Source: Flammeovirga sp. OC4 (GTDB lineage: Bacteria; Bacteroidota; Bacteroidia; Cytophagales; Flammeovirgaceae). Taken from it: DNA of 64,000 nucleotides. Below the pieces are notes generated by a model. That model was given only the letters and a program-made list of their open reading frames with translations, was not told the DNA's origin and ran no database searches. The stretch covers positions 124,001 through 188,000 of the forward strand of contig NZ_JTAM01000003.1 of the NCBI RefSeq assembly GCF_000812565.1, written 5' to 3'. Position numbers and translations under genes: made by a program. This document shows, one piece after another, positions 1 to 7,884 of this stretch (its first letter is position 1; the number at the start of each line of letters is the position of its first letter).

Positions 1-722
1 TCAATCTTCTGAACCAAATCTTCCTCTTCGTAACTCACCCCGGTGATTCTCAATCGAACTTGTCCTAATCGTGGTAAGTAAGCCAAACTTAATTCTTCCG
101 GTAAATTGTCCTCCCAATCTTCAATCATCAACGCCAATTTGGATTCAGGAATTCCCATTGTTCTCAACATCTTATGTACAATGAATGGCGTATGGTATTT
201 TTCCTGCAACTGATCCAGTACATGATTTTCCATCAAGTATTTCATCTCATGTGGTACCCCAGGCATTGACACAATGGTCTTATCTCCATTTTCAAACCAC
301 ATACCAGGAGCTGTACCGACCTTATTCATTAAAACTTGTCCATTGGAAGGTATATCAGCCTGCATCTTATTTAAGGTCGTCAACTCTCTATTTCTCGCCT
401 TAAAAAGCTCTGCGATGTTATCATACACTTCTGGTCGATAAGTCATATCTACACCAAAATATTCGGCTATTGTTTTTTTGGTGATATCATCCTTGGTAGG
501 CCCCAAGCCTCCAGTGATCAACACAATATCTGCTCTTGATTGTGCTTCTTCTAAGATGTTCAAAATTTCCTCTTTAGTATCACCTATTGAAGTTTTACGT
601 ATTACCTTAAAACCTTTTTTGTTAAGTTCAGTCCCCATCCATTGGGAGTTTGTATCCGTTATCTGTCCATAAAGAATTTCGTCTCCAATGGTCACTATTT
701 CGACGTAAGTGTGCGTTTTCAT
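1..722 (-). CDS. cinA: CinA-family protein, N-terminal part (3' end outside window)
   Basis: The reverse strand reads from an ATG at 722 through 240 codons without a stop and leaves the window. The N-terminus (MKTHTYVEIVTIGDEILYGQ) and the GGLGPTKDD motif near residue 70 are the molybdopterin-binding-like (MoCF) fold of CinA, followed by the PGVPHEM segment near residue 155. CinA proteins pair this domain with a C-terminal nicotinamide-nucleotide amidohydrolase (PncC) domain that would lie outside the window. The family role is NAD by-product repair; the old competence/damage name is historical. The gene is divergent from anmK with only about 50 bp between the start codons, so the two promoters must overlap each other or the coding ends. 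Confidence 0.93.
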   Translation of the reverse strand, partial: MKTHTYVEIVTIGDEILYGQITDTNSQWMGTELNKKGFKVIRKTSIGDTKEEILNILEEAQSRADIVLITGGLGPTKDDITKKTIAEYFGVDMTYRPEVYDNIAELFKARNRELTTLNKMQADIPSNGQVLMNKVGTAPGMWFENGDKTIVSMPGVPHEMKYLMENHVLDQLQEKYHTPFIVHKMLRTMGIPESKLALMIEDWEDNLPEELSLAYLPRLGQVRLRITGVSYEEEDLVQKI

Positions 723-774
723 TGCTTTTTATATTTGTATATGCGAAATTAAATGATTCAAATCTGCAACTAAA

Positions 775-1956
775 ATGAGTAGTAAAAACAAATTTCGATT
801 AATAGGTGTGATGTCTGGCACAAGTCTAGACGGCATTGACCTATGTTATGCTGAATTTTGGAAAGATAGTCAAAAACAATGGCGTTATTCGATGCCACAT
901 ATTGACAGTGTTGATTATGATGACGATTGGAAAACCAAACTCGACACCGCTGAACATCTTTCAGCCCTTGAATATATAAAATTAGACCGAGCTTTAGGTA
1001 GAAAGATGGGTATGCATATCAGATCTTTCATCGATAGGAACAATTTAAAAGTCGATTTTGTTTGCAGTCATGGACATACAATTTTTCACCAACCCGAAAT
1101 TGGTATTACCTCTCAGATAGGTCATGGCCCCGCAATTGCAAGATACTCAGGATGTAATGTCATCAATGACTTTAGAGTTTCAGATTTAGCTTTTCAAGGA
1201 CAAGGTGCTCCTTTGGTCCCTATTGGTGATCGATTATTGTTTCATGAATACCATTATCGATTAAATCTTGGAGGGATTGGGAACATCTCTTTTGAAGTAA
1301 ATAATGAAACGATCGCTTTTGATACCTCGCCTGCCAATATGCCCCTCAATTATTTTATGAGAGAAATTGGGAAAGAGTTTGATGAAGACGGGCAGATGTC
1401 TCGCCAAGGAAATATCAATCAACAGGTGTTAGATGAACTGAACCAACTTTCTTTTTATAAAGATTTTGAAGTGAAATCATTGGGGAAAGAATGGTTTGTG
1501 GATACTTTTCTACCAATCATCACTAAAGTTGAAAGACTGGAAGATCGTTTGGCAACTTCCGTAGAGCATACGGCAATTCAAGTGGGTAAGGTCATTGAAT
1601 TCGCCTCAAAAAAATCAAAACTGCACTTTGGGAAAGAAAAATTGTTAATTACCGGAGGTGGTGCTTTTAATTCTCACTTGATTGAAAGAATTCAGGCTCA
1701 CTGCCCTGATATTGAAACTGTTATTCCTAAAAAAGAAATCATTACGCATAAAGAAGCCTTACTTTTTGCCTTTCTAGGTTGTCTACGTCTAAAAAAAGAG
1801 GTTAATTGTCTTAAGAGTGTCACTGGTGCAACAATTGATAATTGTGGTGGCGTGATACACTACCCTTTTGTGAAAGAAGAAGAGGAAAGCACTCCCTCAT
1901 TGACAGACAGTGATGAGATGCCCTCATTTAATAAAATAATTGGTTGTGGAGGTTAA
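775..1956 (+). CDS. anmK: Anhydro-N-acetylmuramic acid kinase
   Basis: AnmK phosphorylates and opens 1,6-anhydro-MurNAc to MurNAc-6-phosphate in cytoplasmic peptidoglycan recycling. The phosphate-binding motif GVMSGTSLDGID lies at residues 11-22, the HGHTIFHQP segment near 100 and the LGGIGNIS and LLITGGGAFNSHLIE motifs follow, all typical of the ASKHA-fold kinase. At 393 residues it is slightly longer than usual because of a charged C-terminal tail (EEEESTPSLTDSDE) of no recognised function. A perfect TAnnTTTG -7 element (TATATTTG) lies at 730-737, but I see no good -33 element, which would fall inside cinA. The rhomboid gene follows closely and probably shares the transcript. Confidence 0.95.
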   Translation: MSSKNKFRLIGVMSGTSLDGIDLCYAEFWKDSQKQWRYSMPHIDSVDYDDDWKTKLDTAEHLSALEYIKLDRALGRKMGMHIRSFIDRNNLKVDFVCSHGHTIFHQPEIGITSQIGHGPAIARYSGCNVINDFRVSDLAFQGQGAPLVPIGDRLLFHEYHYRLNLGGIGNISFEVNNETIAFDTSPANMPLNYFMREIGKEFDEDGQMSRQGNINQQVLDELNQLSFYKDFEVKSLGKEWFVDTFLPIITKVERLEDRLATSVEHTAIQVGKVIEFASKKSKLHFGKEKLLITGGGAFNSHLIERIQAHCPDIETVIPKKEIITHKEALLFAFLGCLRLKKEVNCLKSVTGATIDNCGGVIHYPFVKEEEESTPSLTDSDEMPSFNKIIGCGG

Positions 1957-1998
1957 CGCCATCTAGTAATGGTACTCCATGACTGCAAATGTCAAATT

Positions 1999-2586
1999 AT
2001 GAAAATACAATATAATGCACCGGTCACATTGACCTTTACTTTTATCAGTGCAGCCTTTATCATCCTAAAAACTTTTCTCTACATTGACCTTACTGCGTTT
2101 TTTTCTGTAGGTGGCTTTGGGAGCATGAGTTTATTTTCTCCACTCACCTATTTCAGACTATTTTCACATGTCATTGGTCATGGTAGCTGGGAGCATTTTA
2201 TGGGTAATTTCACCTACATTCTTCTGTTAGGGCCTATTTTGGAAGAAAAATACGGCAGTAAACAGCTTTTGTATATGATCTTAATGACGGCTTTCGTCAC
2301 TGGTATGATCAACGCGGTTTTCCTATCTAGCGGGCTACTTGGAGCAAGTGGTGTGGTATTTATGTTCATTTTATTAAGCTCTATCGTCAACGTGCAGAAA
2401 GGAAAGCTTCCTCTTACTTTTGTATTGATTGTGATCTTATTTATTGGTCAAGAATTACTTTCTGTTTTTGATGATGATAACATCTCACAATTGGCACATA
2501 TTGTTGGAGGTATTTGTGGTGCTATCTTTGGCTTTGGGATTGATAGAAGATCCACCAAAAAGATTTCACCAAGTAAGCTAACATAA
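1999..2586 (+). CDS. Rhomboid family intramembrane serine protease
   Basis: A polytopic membrane protein of 195 residues with about six hydrophobic segments. The rhomboid signatures are present in order: HFMGN (H66, N70), GASG with the predicted catalytic Ser117, and AHIVGG with the catalytic His167. Rhomboids cleave transmembrane helices of other proteins; the substrate is unknown. An in-frame ATG exists 30 bases upstream (1969), but the ten extra residues (VLHDCKCQ...) look unlike a protein start, and MKIQYNAP at 1999 leads directly into the first hydrophobic helix. It follows anmK by about 40 bp, and a strong terminator lies just downstream. Confidence 0.85.
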   Translation: MKIQYNAPVTLTFTFISAAFIILKTFLYIDLTAFFSVGGFGSMSLFSPLTYFRLFSHVIGHGSWEHFMGNFTYILLLGPILEEKYGSKQLLYMILMTAFVTGMINAVFLSSGLLGASGVVFMFILLSSIVNVQKGKLPLTFVLIVILFIGQELLSVFDDDNISQLAHIVGGICGAIFGFGIDRRSTKKISPSKLT

Positions 2587-2607
2587 GAAACACCATTACC
2601 TAATTTT

Positions 2608-2648
2608 AACCCTTGTAAAGATTCTATAACTTTACAAGGGTTATTTTT
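2608..2648 (+). terminator. Rho-independent terminator of the anmK-rhomboid transcript
   Basis: A perfect 13-bp inverted repeat (aacccttgtaaag / ctttacaagggtt) with a 9-base loop is followed by a T-rich tail (attttttg). It starts 22 bases after the rhomboid stop codon. Confidence 0.9.
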
Positions 2649-2947
2649 TGTTATAAATCCAAAAGCACCCCAACTAACACCCTGTTTATACATTGTTATT
2701 TTTATAAGTTAGAAAATCGAAAAGTGTTTTTTTTCGGAAATGCGATTGAATATTTTGTGTATGAACATGTTTTAAAAAATGAGCTGACATGTTGCAAATC
2801 TTTAGATTATTTAAACTTCAAATTATAGAGAATTAATACTCATACTATATCACTACATTTTGGATAGAGTACTTCCCCACAATACTGGTAAATGACCTCC
2901 TTTGCAGGCGGTATTTATTTGTTTTGTGTGCTCATCTGAGAGTGAAC
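2649..2947. other. AT-rich intergenic stretch, nothing recognised
   Basis: About 300 bases between the terminator and the folded repeat. I see no ORF with coding character, no clear promoter and no structured RNA. Confidence 0.5.
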
Positions 2948-3349
2948 TTAATGCACTGTAAACTAAGTTTTCTGCTATTTATGGTTTTTAGAAATCAGGA
3001 GATTTCTGTTGATCTGTAGGACACGAATGACGCTTACGCTTCACATTCGCGCCAGTGGCATTCTACCCAATTCGTTTGGCAGTACTTTCCTCGGCCTTGA
3101 AGGGAAAAGCGTTAAGAATTTCATGAAGTGAGCCGTTAAAAATGATTTTGTTGTTTGAGCGCAGCGAGTTTAAAATCATTGAGGCGAGAGAAATGGAATT
3201 TAGCTTTTGACTTCAAAGCCTTGAATTTTTTGCTTCGTTTTTGTTTCAAGACAAAAATGAAGAAGAAGGAAGTTTGAAAGTTGATCCTATAAATACTTGC
3301 AGAAAGGTCGATTAAAAGTTGACGATAATTTAGTTTACAATGTACTTAA
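2948..3349. repeat. Folded non-coding repeat element with imperfect terminal inverted repeats
   Basis: About 400 non-coding bases, less AT-rich than the surroundings. The ends form an imperfect inverted repeat (2948-2969 against 3327-3349, sharing the core tgtaaactaa). Inside are nested hairpins: agaaatc/gatttct (2990-3007), cgaatg...cattcg (3024-3049), an 18-base arm matching 15 of 18 (3093-3110 with 3203-3220) that encloses aatgatttt/aaaatcatt (3141-3149 with 3172-3180), and a 12-bp stem with one G-U pair around the loop ttcaag (3233-3262). The hairpin at 3024-3049 closely resembles an arm of the repeats around hutU. No transposase is encoded. This may be a non-autonomous mobile element or a long structured RNA; which one cannot be told from one copy. 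Confidence 0.6.
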
Positions 3350-3407
3350 ATGCAGAATATGTTTCTGTTGGACTCAATAAAATAAGAAACTTAACGACGC
3401 TACAACA

Positions 3408-4103
3408 ATGAAAAAGATTATCATCACAATGTTGCTATCATTAGCGGCTATTTCTATTTATGCTCAAGATACTGGACAATGGGGAGCGGCCTATTTGAAG
3501 GTGCGCCTTTCTGACAAATTAGGGTATTATGGTGAACATCACCTCCGATACACTGACAAAGGATACGGCTATGATTTACATAAAAGCTATAACAGAATGG
3601 GTTTGAATTACTTTGTGAATGATAATTTTGACATTGTAGTAGGCCCTGCTATCATTGGGAAATTCAATCAAGAGATTGAGAGTACAGATGATCCCTATGA
3701 TCAGACCACTTTAATGGAATACAGAATATGGCATCAATATTTATATCATCACTATTGGGGTAGAGTCAAATTTTATCATCAAGTCCGTATTGAACACCGT
3801 TGGGAAGAGAAGGTAGAATATACTAAGTATAGTAATAGGTACCGTTATAAGCTGTATGCATATATCCCATTGAACAATGATCATATAGAACCGGGGACTT
3901 TTTATCTTGTTCCCTCAGTGGAGCTTTTCATGCATGACAATCATGATGAGAGTCTTGAAGATTTCCGTGTATACAATGCATTAGGATATAAATTTGATGA
4001 AGATATCAGCTTTACTGCTGGACACATGTGGACGTATAATCATACTGCTACTACAAATGTCTTCCGATTTACGGTGTATATTGATTTAGATTTAAGAGAT
4101 TAA
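3408..4103 (+). CDS. DUF2490 outer-membrane-type protein
   Basis: 231 residues with a signal peptide (cleavage likely after IYAQ, residue 20). The mature part is rich in aromatic and alternating polar/hydrophobic residues, with motifs such as GYYGEHHLRY, LMEYRIWHQ and YHQVRIEHRW that typify the DUF2490 family, predicted beta-barrels of the outer membrane in Bacteroidota. Function is unknown. It stands alone downstream of the folded repeat; a near match to the -7 element (TATGTTTC) lies at about 3357. The gene ends 80 bp before the DUF6515 gene and could be co-transcribed with it. Confidence 0.75.
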   Translation: MKKIIITMLLSLAAISIYAQDTGQWGAAYLKVRLSDKLGYYGEHHLRYTDKGYGYDLHKSYNRMGLNYFVNDNFDIVVGPAIIGKFNQEIESTDDPYDQTTLMEYRIWHQYLYHHYWGRVKFYHQVRIEHRWEEKVEYTKYSNRYRYKLYAYIPLNNDHIEPGTFYLVPSVELFMHDNHDESLEDFRVYNALGYKFDEDISFTAGHMWTYNHTATTNVFRFTVYIDLDLRD

Positions 4104-4183
4104 AAAAAAAATCAGGATTTAATGAGTACAAACTATTTCTGTCACCCTTTACTGAATTAAATATTCAATCAAATTATACTGAC

Positions 4184-4777
4184 ATGAAATACTATTATTA
4201 CTTCCTCCTACTGACCGTTGCATTTTTTGTAGCAACCAATTCTTATGGACAGACCAGAAAAAATTATTCCCATAAATATGAAAAACAAAGAAAAGTAAAA
4301 AACAGTAAATGGGCCAGAAGAAATAAAAGCATCTACTATAATTATGCTTCTCTACCAAGAAGAGGTGCGGTGGTTACTCGTTTACCGAATAATGCGATCG
4401 CTTACAATCACAATAAAATAAGATATTCTTATGCTTCTGGTATTTGGTATAGATCGAATGGTCGAAATTGGGTGGTTGCTCCTCCTGTTTACGGTTTTCG
4501 AGTAAATAGTTTGCCAGTTGGTTATCAAAGAATAAGAGTTAGAAATAAAGCTTATTACTACTATTATGGCACCTATTATCAAAAGAAAAATGACGGTTAT
4601 GTGGTCGTTGAAGGACCCAAAGATGCTGAAGTGAATTCTATTCCAAAAGGTTATACAACAGTCACTGTCAATGGGGAGGAATTCTATGAATTGAACGGTG
4701 AATACTACATGGCCAGTGTCAATGAAAAAGGAGAAGAAGTTTTGGTATTAATTCCAGAACCTTCCTATAAAAGTTAA
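4184..4777 (+). CDS. DUF6515-like secreted protein
   Basis: 197 residues with a signal peptide (to about NSYGQ, residue 23), then a very basic segment (KKYSHKYEKQRK-like, residues 24-50). The rest holds tyrosine-rich strands repeating the pattern LP-G-x-x-x-(V/I)-x-x-x-x-x-YYYxxGxYY: at residues 103-127 and again, as IPKGYTTVTVNGEEFYELNGEYY, at about 151-175. This is the layout of DUF6515 proteins found across Bacteroidota; no function is known. It is probably periplasmic or surface associated. The family assignment rests on recall of this repeat pattern. Confidence 0.65.
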   Translation: MKYYYYFLLLTVAFFVATNSYGQTRKNYSHKYEKQRKVKNSKWARRNKSIYYNYASLPRRGAVVTRLPNNAIAYNHNKIRYSYASGIWYRSNGRNWVVAPPVYGFRVNSLPVGYQRIRVRNKAYYYYYGTYYQKKNDGYVVVEGPKDAEVNSIPKGYTTVTVNGEEFYELNGEYYMASVNEKGEEVLVLIPEPSYKS

Positions 4778-4833
4778 TTTAATTACCCTTTTTTATATAT
4801 ATAAGTACTAATTCCATTTTTGGCTTAGTACTT

Positions 4834-4866
4834 AAAAACCCCAATACTCACATTGTAGTATTGGGG
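4834..4866 (-). terminator. Rho-independent terminator of the sulfatase gene
   Basis: A perfect 10-bp stem (ccccaatact / agtattgggg, loop 8) whose reverse-strand reading runs into TTTTT. It lies 28 bases beyond the sulfatase stop codon. The hairpin may also stop the convergent DUF6515 transcript, though it lacks a T-run on that side. Confidence 0.85.
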
Positions 4867-4894
4867 TATACGATATAATATAGGTGAACTATGT

Positions 4895-6457
4895 CTAGTT
4901 CTTAGGAGTTCTATCCATCATTTGGTAAAGCATCTCTTGCATTTTACCTGGTGATAATAATTCGGGACGTTGACGTGGAGGGAAGTCTTTGAATGACATA
5001 AAGAATTCGCCTAATTTTTCCTTTGCAGGAACGAATAACCACATCTTCTGACCGTACCATTTTAAGTACATTCCTGAGTGATCCGCCATTTCGTAAGGAT
5101 CTTGACCTAGGTTATAGATCTTTGGCCATGATAAGGCAAATCTATGACCTGAGAACCACATATCAGGACCTTCACCTTCTTGGATGATAAAGTGAATTTT
5201 CCAGTCGTTCCAACGCATCGCTTGGATCATACCGTTGTCTGCCACGTAGAAGAATGTTTCTCTTCTTGAGGCATCCTCTTTACCCGTGAAGTAATCCCAT
5301 TGGTTGTAACCGTCCAAGTGTACTTTGAAGGTTTGATCACCAGATTTGTAACCCTCTGTTTTCAATGTTTCTTTCAAATCGTCTTTTCCTGTAACCGCTG
5401 CATAAATTGTAGGTACCATATCTTCGTGAGAAACAATACCATTTAGTCTACGACCTGTATCTTTTAATCCATTAGGATATTTCATTACGAAAGGTACTCT
5501 TACACCACCTTCCCAAGTCGATCCTTTTTCGCCACGGAATGGAGAAATACCACCGTCAGGCCATGTCATTTTTTCAACGCCGTTGTCAGTTGTGAAGATC
5601 ACGATTGTATTTTCTTCTACACCTAAACGCTCTAATGTTGACAATAAAGTACCCACTTGATTATCTAATTCTGTCATACCTGCACCGTATAAACCGTAGT
5701 CATGAACTAGCTTCTTACTCTCTTCTGTTAAGTGAGTGAATACGTGCATACGAGTAGAGTTGAACCACACGAAGAAAGGCTTGTCGTCTTTTACGGCTCT
5801 TTCCATAAAGTCAATAGAAGCATCCATAAACTCCGCATCTACTGTTTCCATTCTCTTTTTGTTCAATGGGCCTGTATCAGAAATACGACCGTCAGAATAA
5901 GAGTGGATCACACCTCTTGGACCATATTTCTTTCTGAATTCAGGATCTTGAGGATAAGCAGGATCTTCTGGCTCCTCTTCAGCATTTAAGTGGTAAAGGT
6001 TACCGAAAAACTCATCAAAACCGTGGTTTGTAGGTAGGAATTCATCTCTATCTCCTAAGTGGTTTTTACCGAATTGGCCTGAAGTATAACCTAATGGCTT
6101 TAAGATCTCCGCCAATGTAGGGTCTTCTTTTTGAATACCAATTTTAGAGCCTGGCATACCAATCGTTGATAAACCTGTTCTTAATGGAGATTGACCTGTA
6201 ATAAAAGCAGCACGACCGGCTGTACAAGATTGTTGTGCGTATTCAGATGTTAGAACTACACCTTCTTTACCAATTCTATCTATGTTTGGAGTTTGGTACG
6301 CTAACATTCCGTTGTTGTAAGTACTGATGTTGCCATATCCAACATCATCACCCATGATCACAAGAATGTTTGGTCTTTGATTTTTCTTGGACTTTTGAGC
6401 ATATAAAGCCCCTGTTACTGTTAATAAAACAGATAACGATAGCAAAAATTTTCTCAT
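4895..6457 (-). CDS. Secreted S1-type sulfatase
   Basis: 520 residues with a signal peptide (to about LYAQ, residue 21), so it acts in the periplasm or beyond. The metal-binding DD pair is at 37-38 (MGDDVGYG), and the formylglycine site is CTAGR at 78-82, followed by AAFITG. The second metal site TTDNG is in the middle and GEKGSTWEGGVRVP follows, as expected for arylsulfatase-type enzymes hydrolysing sulfate esters. The Ala at the third position of the CxPxR motif is a less common variant. It needs a formylglycine-generating enzyme, which is not in the window. No SusCD pair or other polysaccharide-utilisation gene adjoins it, so the substrate (perhaps an algal sulfated glycan) is open. Confidence 0.92.
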   Translation of the reverse strand: MRKFLLSLSVLLTVTGALYAQKSKKNQRPNILVIMGDDVGYGNISTYNNGMLAYQTPNIDRIGKEGVVLTSEYAQQSCTAGRAAFITGQSPLRTGLSTIGMPGSKIGIQKEDPTLAEILKPLGYTSGQFGKNHLGDRDEFLPTNHGFDEFFGNLYHLNAEEEPEDPAYPQDPEFRKKYGPRGVIHSYSDGRISDTGPLNKKRMETVDAEFMDASIDFMERAVKDDKPFFVWFNSTRMHVFTHLTEESKKLVHDYGLYGAGMTELDNQVGTLLSTLERLGVEENTIVIFTTDNGVEKMTWPDGGISPFRGEKGSTWEGGVRVPFVMKYPNGLKDTGRRLNGIVSHEDMVPTIYAAVTGKDDLKETLKTEGYKSGDQTFKVHLDGYNQWDYFTGKEDASRRETFFYVADNGMIQAMRWNDWKIHFIIQEGEGPDMWFSGHRFALSWPKIYNLGQDPYEMADHSGMYLKWYGQKMWLFVPAKEKLGEFFMSFKDFPPRQRPELLSPGKMQEMLYQMMDRTPKN

Positions 6458-6534
6458 CTTAACGTTGGTCTTTTAAGCCCGTAGGCTATATAATCGTATC
6501 AATTTAAAGCAGCCTCTTTTCCTTAACTGCATAG

Positions 6535-6568
6535 CAAATGTAGAAATAGATTTTAGTTTAACATCAAA
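6535..6568 (-). promoter_or_regulatory. Bacteroidota-type promoter of the sulfatase gene
   Basis: On the reverse strand TTTG (6565-6568) is followed after 22 bases by TACATTTG (6535-6542), fitting the TTTG / TAnnTTTG consensus. Transcription would start near 6528, giving a leader of about 70 nt that includes a short hairpin (agcc-cgta-ggct, 6476-6487). One AAGTGT box (6573-6578) lies directly upstream of the -33 element; the same box is clustered upstream of the 22.8-kb gene. The rest of the gap to 6829 is AT-rich and shows nothing else. Confidence 0.65.
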
Positions 6569-6829
6569 CTTAAAGTGTAATTTAACAGTATATTATTTAT
6601 TTAACCCTACTTAAAAAATAAATGTTTATTAGTGATTATTTTTTCATTTAAATTTAAATAACAAAGAGTAAAGCAATTCAAAATTAGAGCCTATTCATTG
6701 TTTCTTATCAAACAATACACTATTAGTTTTAATAATAATGGAATAGAAAAATTCGATTTTCATCACATGGTTTAATCCCCTAATTTTGAGGCATCAATCA
6801 AATAATTATCACCCTAAACATCAAATACT

Positions 6830-7000
6830 ATGAAAAACAAAAGCGTATACCAAGACTGCCCAAACTGCTGGGGTTACCAAGAGTACGAACAAGAGGTTGT
6901 AAAAGAATCGGATCAATCTAAAGTGGAAAAGCAACCCACTTCATTATTCAAAATATCAGGTGCTACCGTAGAAGAAGATGATTTCATTTATAAAAACTAA
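6830..7000 (+). CDS. Small CPNCWG-motif protein, 56 residues
   Basis: An ATG ORF of 56 codons. The N-terminal half reads YQDCPNCWGYQEYEQEVV; a CxxC pair followed by WG and QEY is a pattern I recall from short uncharacterised proteins in marine Bacteroidota. The C-terminal half is acidic and ends DDFIYKN. The two cysteines (C10, C13) could bind a metal with a partner, but one CxxC is not a full zinc site. No signal peptide. The ORF is followed 20 bases later by a good terminator, which supports it being a genuine short gene. Function unknown. Confidence 0.7.
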   Translation: MKNKSVYQDCPNCWGYQEYEQEVVKESDQSKVEKQPTSLFKISGATVEEDDFIYKN

Positions 7001-7020
7001 TCATCCACATCCAAAATCTT

Positions 7021-7050
7021 GAAGCCATGTAACGCATGGCTTTATTTTTT
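7021..7050 (+). terminator. Rho-independent terminator of the small CPNCWG gene
   Basis: A 7-bp stem (agccatg / catggct, 7023-7041, loop taacg) followed by ttattttttacc. It insulates the short gene from the operon that starts at 7150. Confidence 0.85.
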
Positions 7051-7083
7051 ACCACTCACCGAGCAATTAAAACCACTCACCGA
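7051..7083 (+). promoter_or_regulatory. Direct repeat with 21-bp period, probable LytTR operator
   Basis: The 12-mer accactcaccga occurs at 7051-7062 and again at 7072-7083, exactly 21 bp apart, and similarity extends downstream (gagcaatta / gatctaatt). LytTR-type regulators bind two direct repeats about two helical turns apart, and the operon downstream ends in a LytTR regulator gene. A weak -7-like box (TAATTTCT, 7086-7093) follows and no -33 element is present, so the repeats occupy the place where an activator would replace it. The assignment to this regulator is an inference. Confidence 0.6.
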
Positions 7084-7149
7084 TCTAATTTCTCTAGGGA
7101 GTAAGGATTCCGGATCATTGTTGTATCAATTAATCAAAACGATAAAACA

Positions 7150-7851
7150 ATGAAAACTTTAAGAAATCTATTCTCTCTTTTAATCATCTTTATACTAGCA
7201 AACACTGTATTGTTTGCTCAAAGCACTCAAGTGACTATTGATCAAGCCTTAGGTCAATCTTTTCAAAGTCAAGAAAATAAAGTAGAAGCAATAATCAGTA
7301 ATCAACCTAGCCTCTACTGGAAAGCTTACGCTTCTTTTATGTCATCGATCTTTGAAATTGGAATGGGGAATAAAACAGCCTCTCAAAAATATGTAGATCA
7401 AGCTATTGAACTATTAAATCAAGACGAAAATAGAGATTCAGAATCGTATGCTTTAGAAGGAAGCATTTTAGGCTTTAGTATCAGTCTTGATCCTTCTCAG
7501 ACGAGAACTTTAGCGTCTAAATCCACTGCTCGCTACAAGAAATCCCTCAAACTAGATAAAAATAACCTCAGAGCGAATTTAGGACTTGGTGAAAATGATT
7601 TTCATACGCCTGTAAAATATGGAGGAGGAAAAGTGGCCGAAAAATACTTACTCAAAGCACTTTCTTGTGAAAATAACCCCAACAATGACCCTCTAAAACC
7701 GACTTGGGGGAAAGAAAGAGTATACAATTTACTGGTTCAACTTTACAAGAGAGAAGGACGCATGGAGCAAGCTAAGAAATATTGTAAAGAAGGAATAGAA
7801 GCATTCCCTCACGATCACGAATTGCAGCAACTAAGCGAAACAGTACTTTAA
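7150..7851 (+). CDS. Secreted helical-repeat (TPR-like) protein
   Basis: 233 residues with a signal peptide (to about VLFAQ, residue 24). The mature part is alpha-helical with TPR-like pairs: KYVDQAIELLNQD, ARYKKSLKLDKNNLRANLGLGE, AEKYLLKALSC and AKKYCKEGIEAFPHDHEL. A glycine-rich insert (VKYGGGKVAEKYL) sits between helices. It is the first gene of an operon with a TonB receptor and a LytS/LytTR pair, so a periplasmic role in that system is likely. Proteins with this layout next to small TonB receptors recur in Bacteroidota, but no biochemical function is known to me. Confidence 0.7.
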   Translation: MKTLRNLFSLLIIFILANTVLFAQSTQVTIDQALGQSFQSQENKVEAIISNQPSLYWKAYASFMSSIFEIGMGNKTASQKYVDQAIELLNQDENRDSESYALEGSILGFSISLDPSQTRTLASKSTARYKKSLKLDKNNLRANLGLGENDFHTPVKYGGGKVAEKYLLKALSCENNPNNDPLKPTWGKERVYNLLVQLYKREGRMEQAKKYCKEGIEAFPHDHELQQLSETVL

Positions 7852-7884
7852 ACCCTAACTAATATCAATCTATTATTGAGACCT

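Noticed and set aside
2948-3349. An insertion sequence or small gene in the 3-kb gap
   Set aside because: No ORF of coding character and no transposase; only structured repeats remain.
7051-7083. The accactcaccga pair as the start of a CRISPR array or tandem repeat
   Set aside because: Only two units, 9 bp apart end to end, in a promoter position; a protein-binding site fits better.
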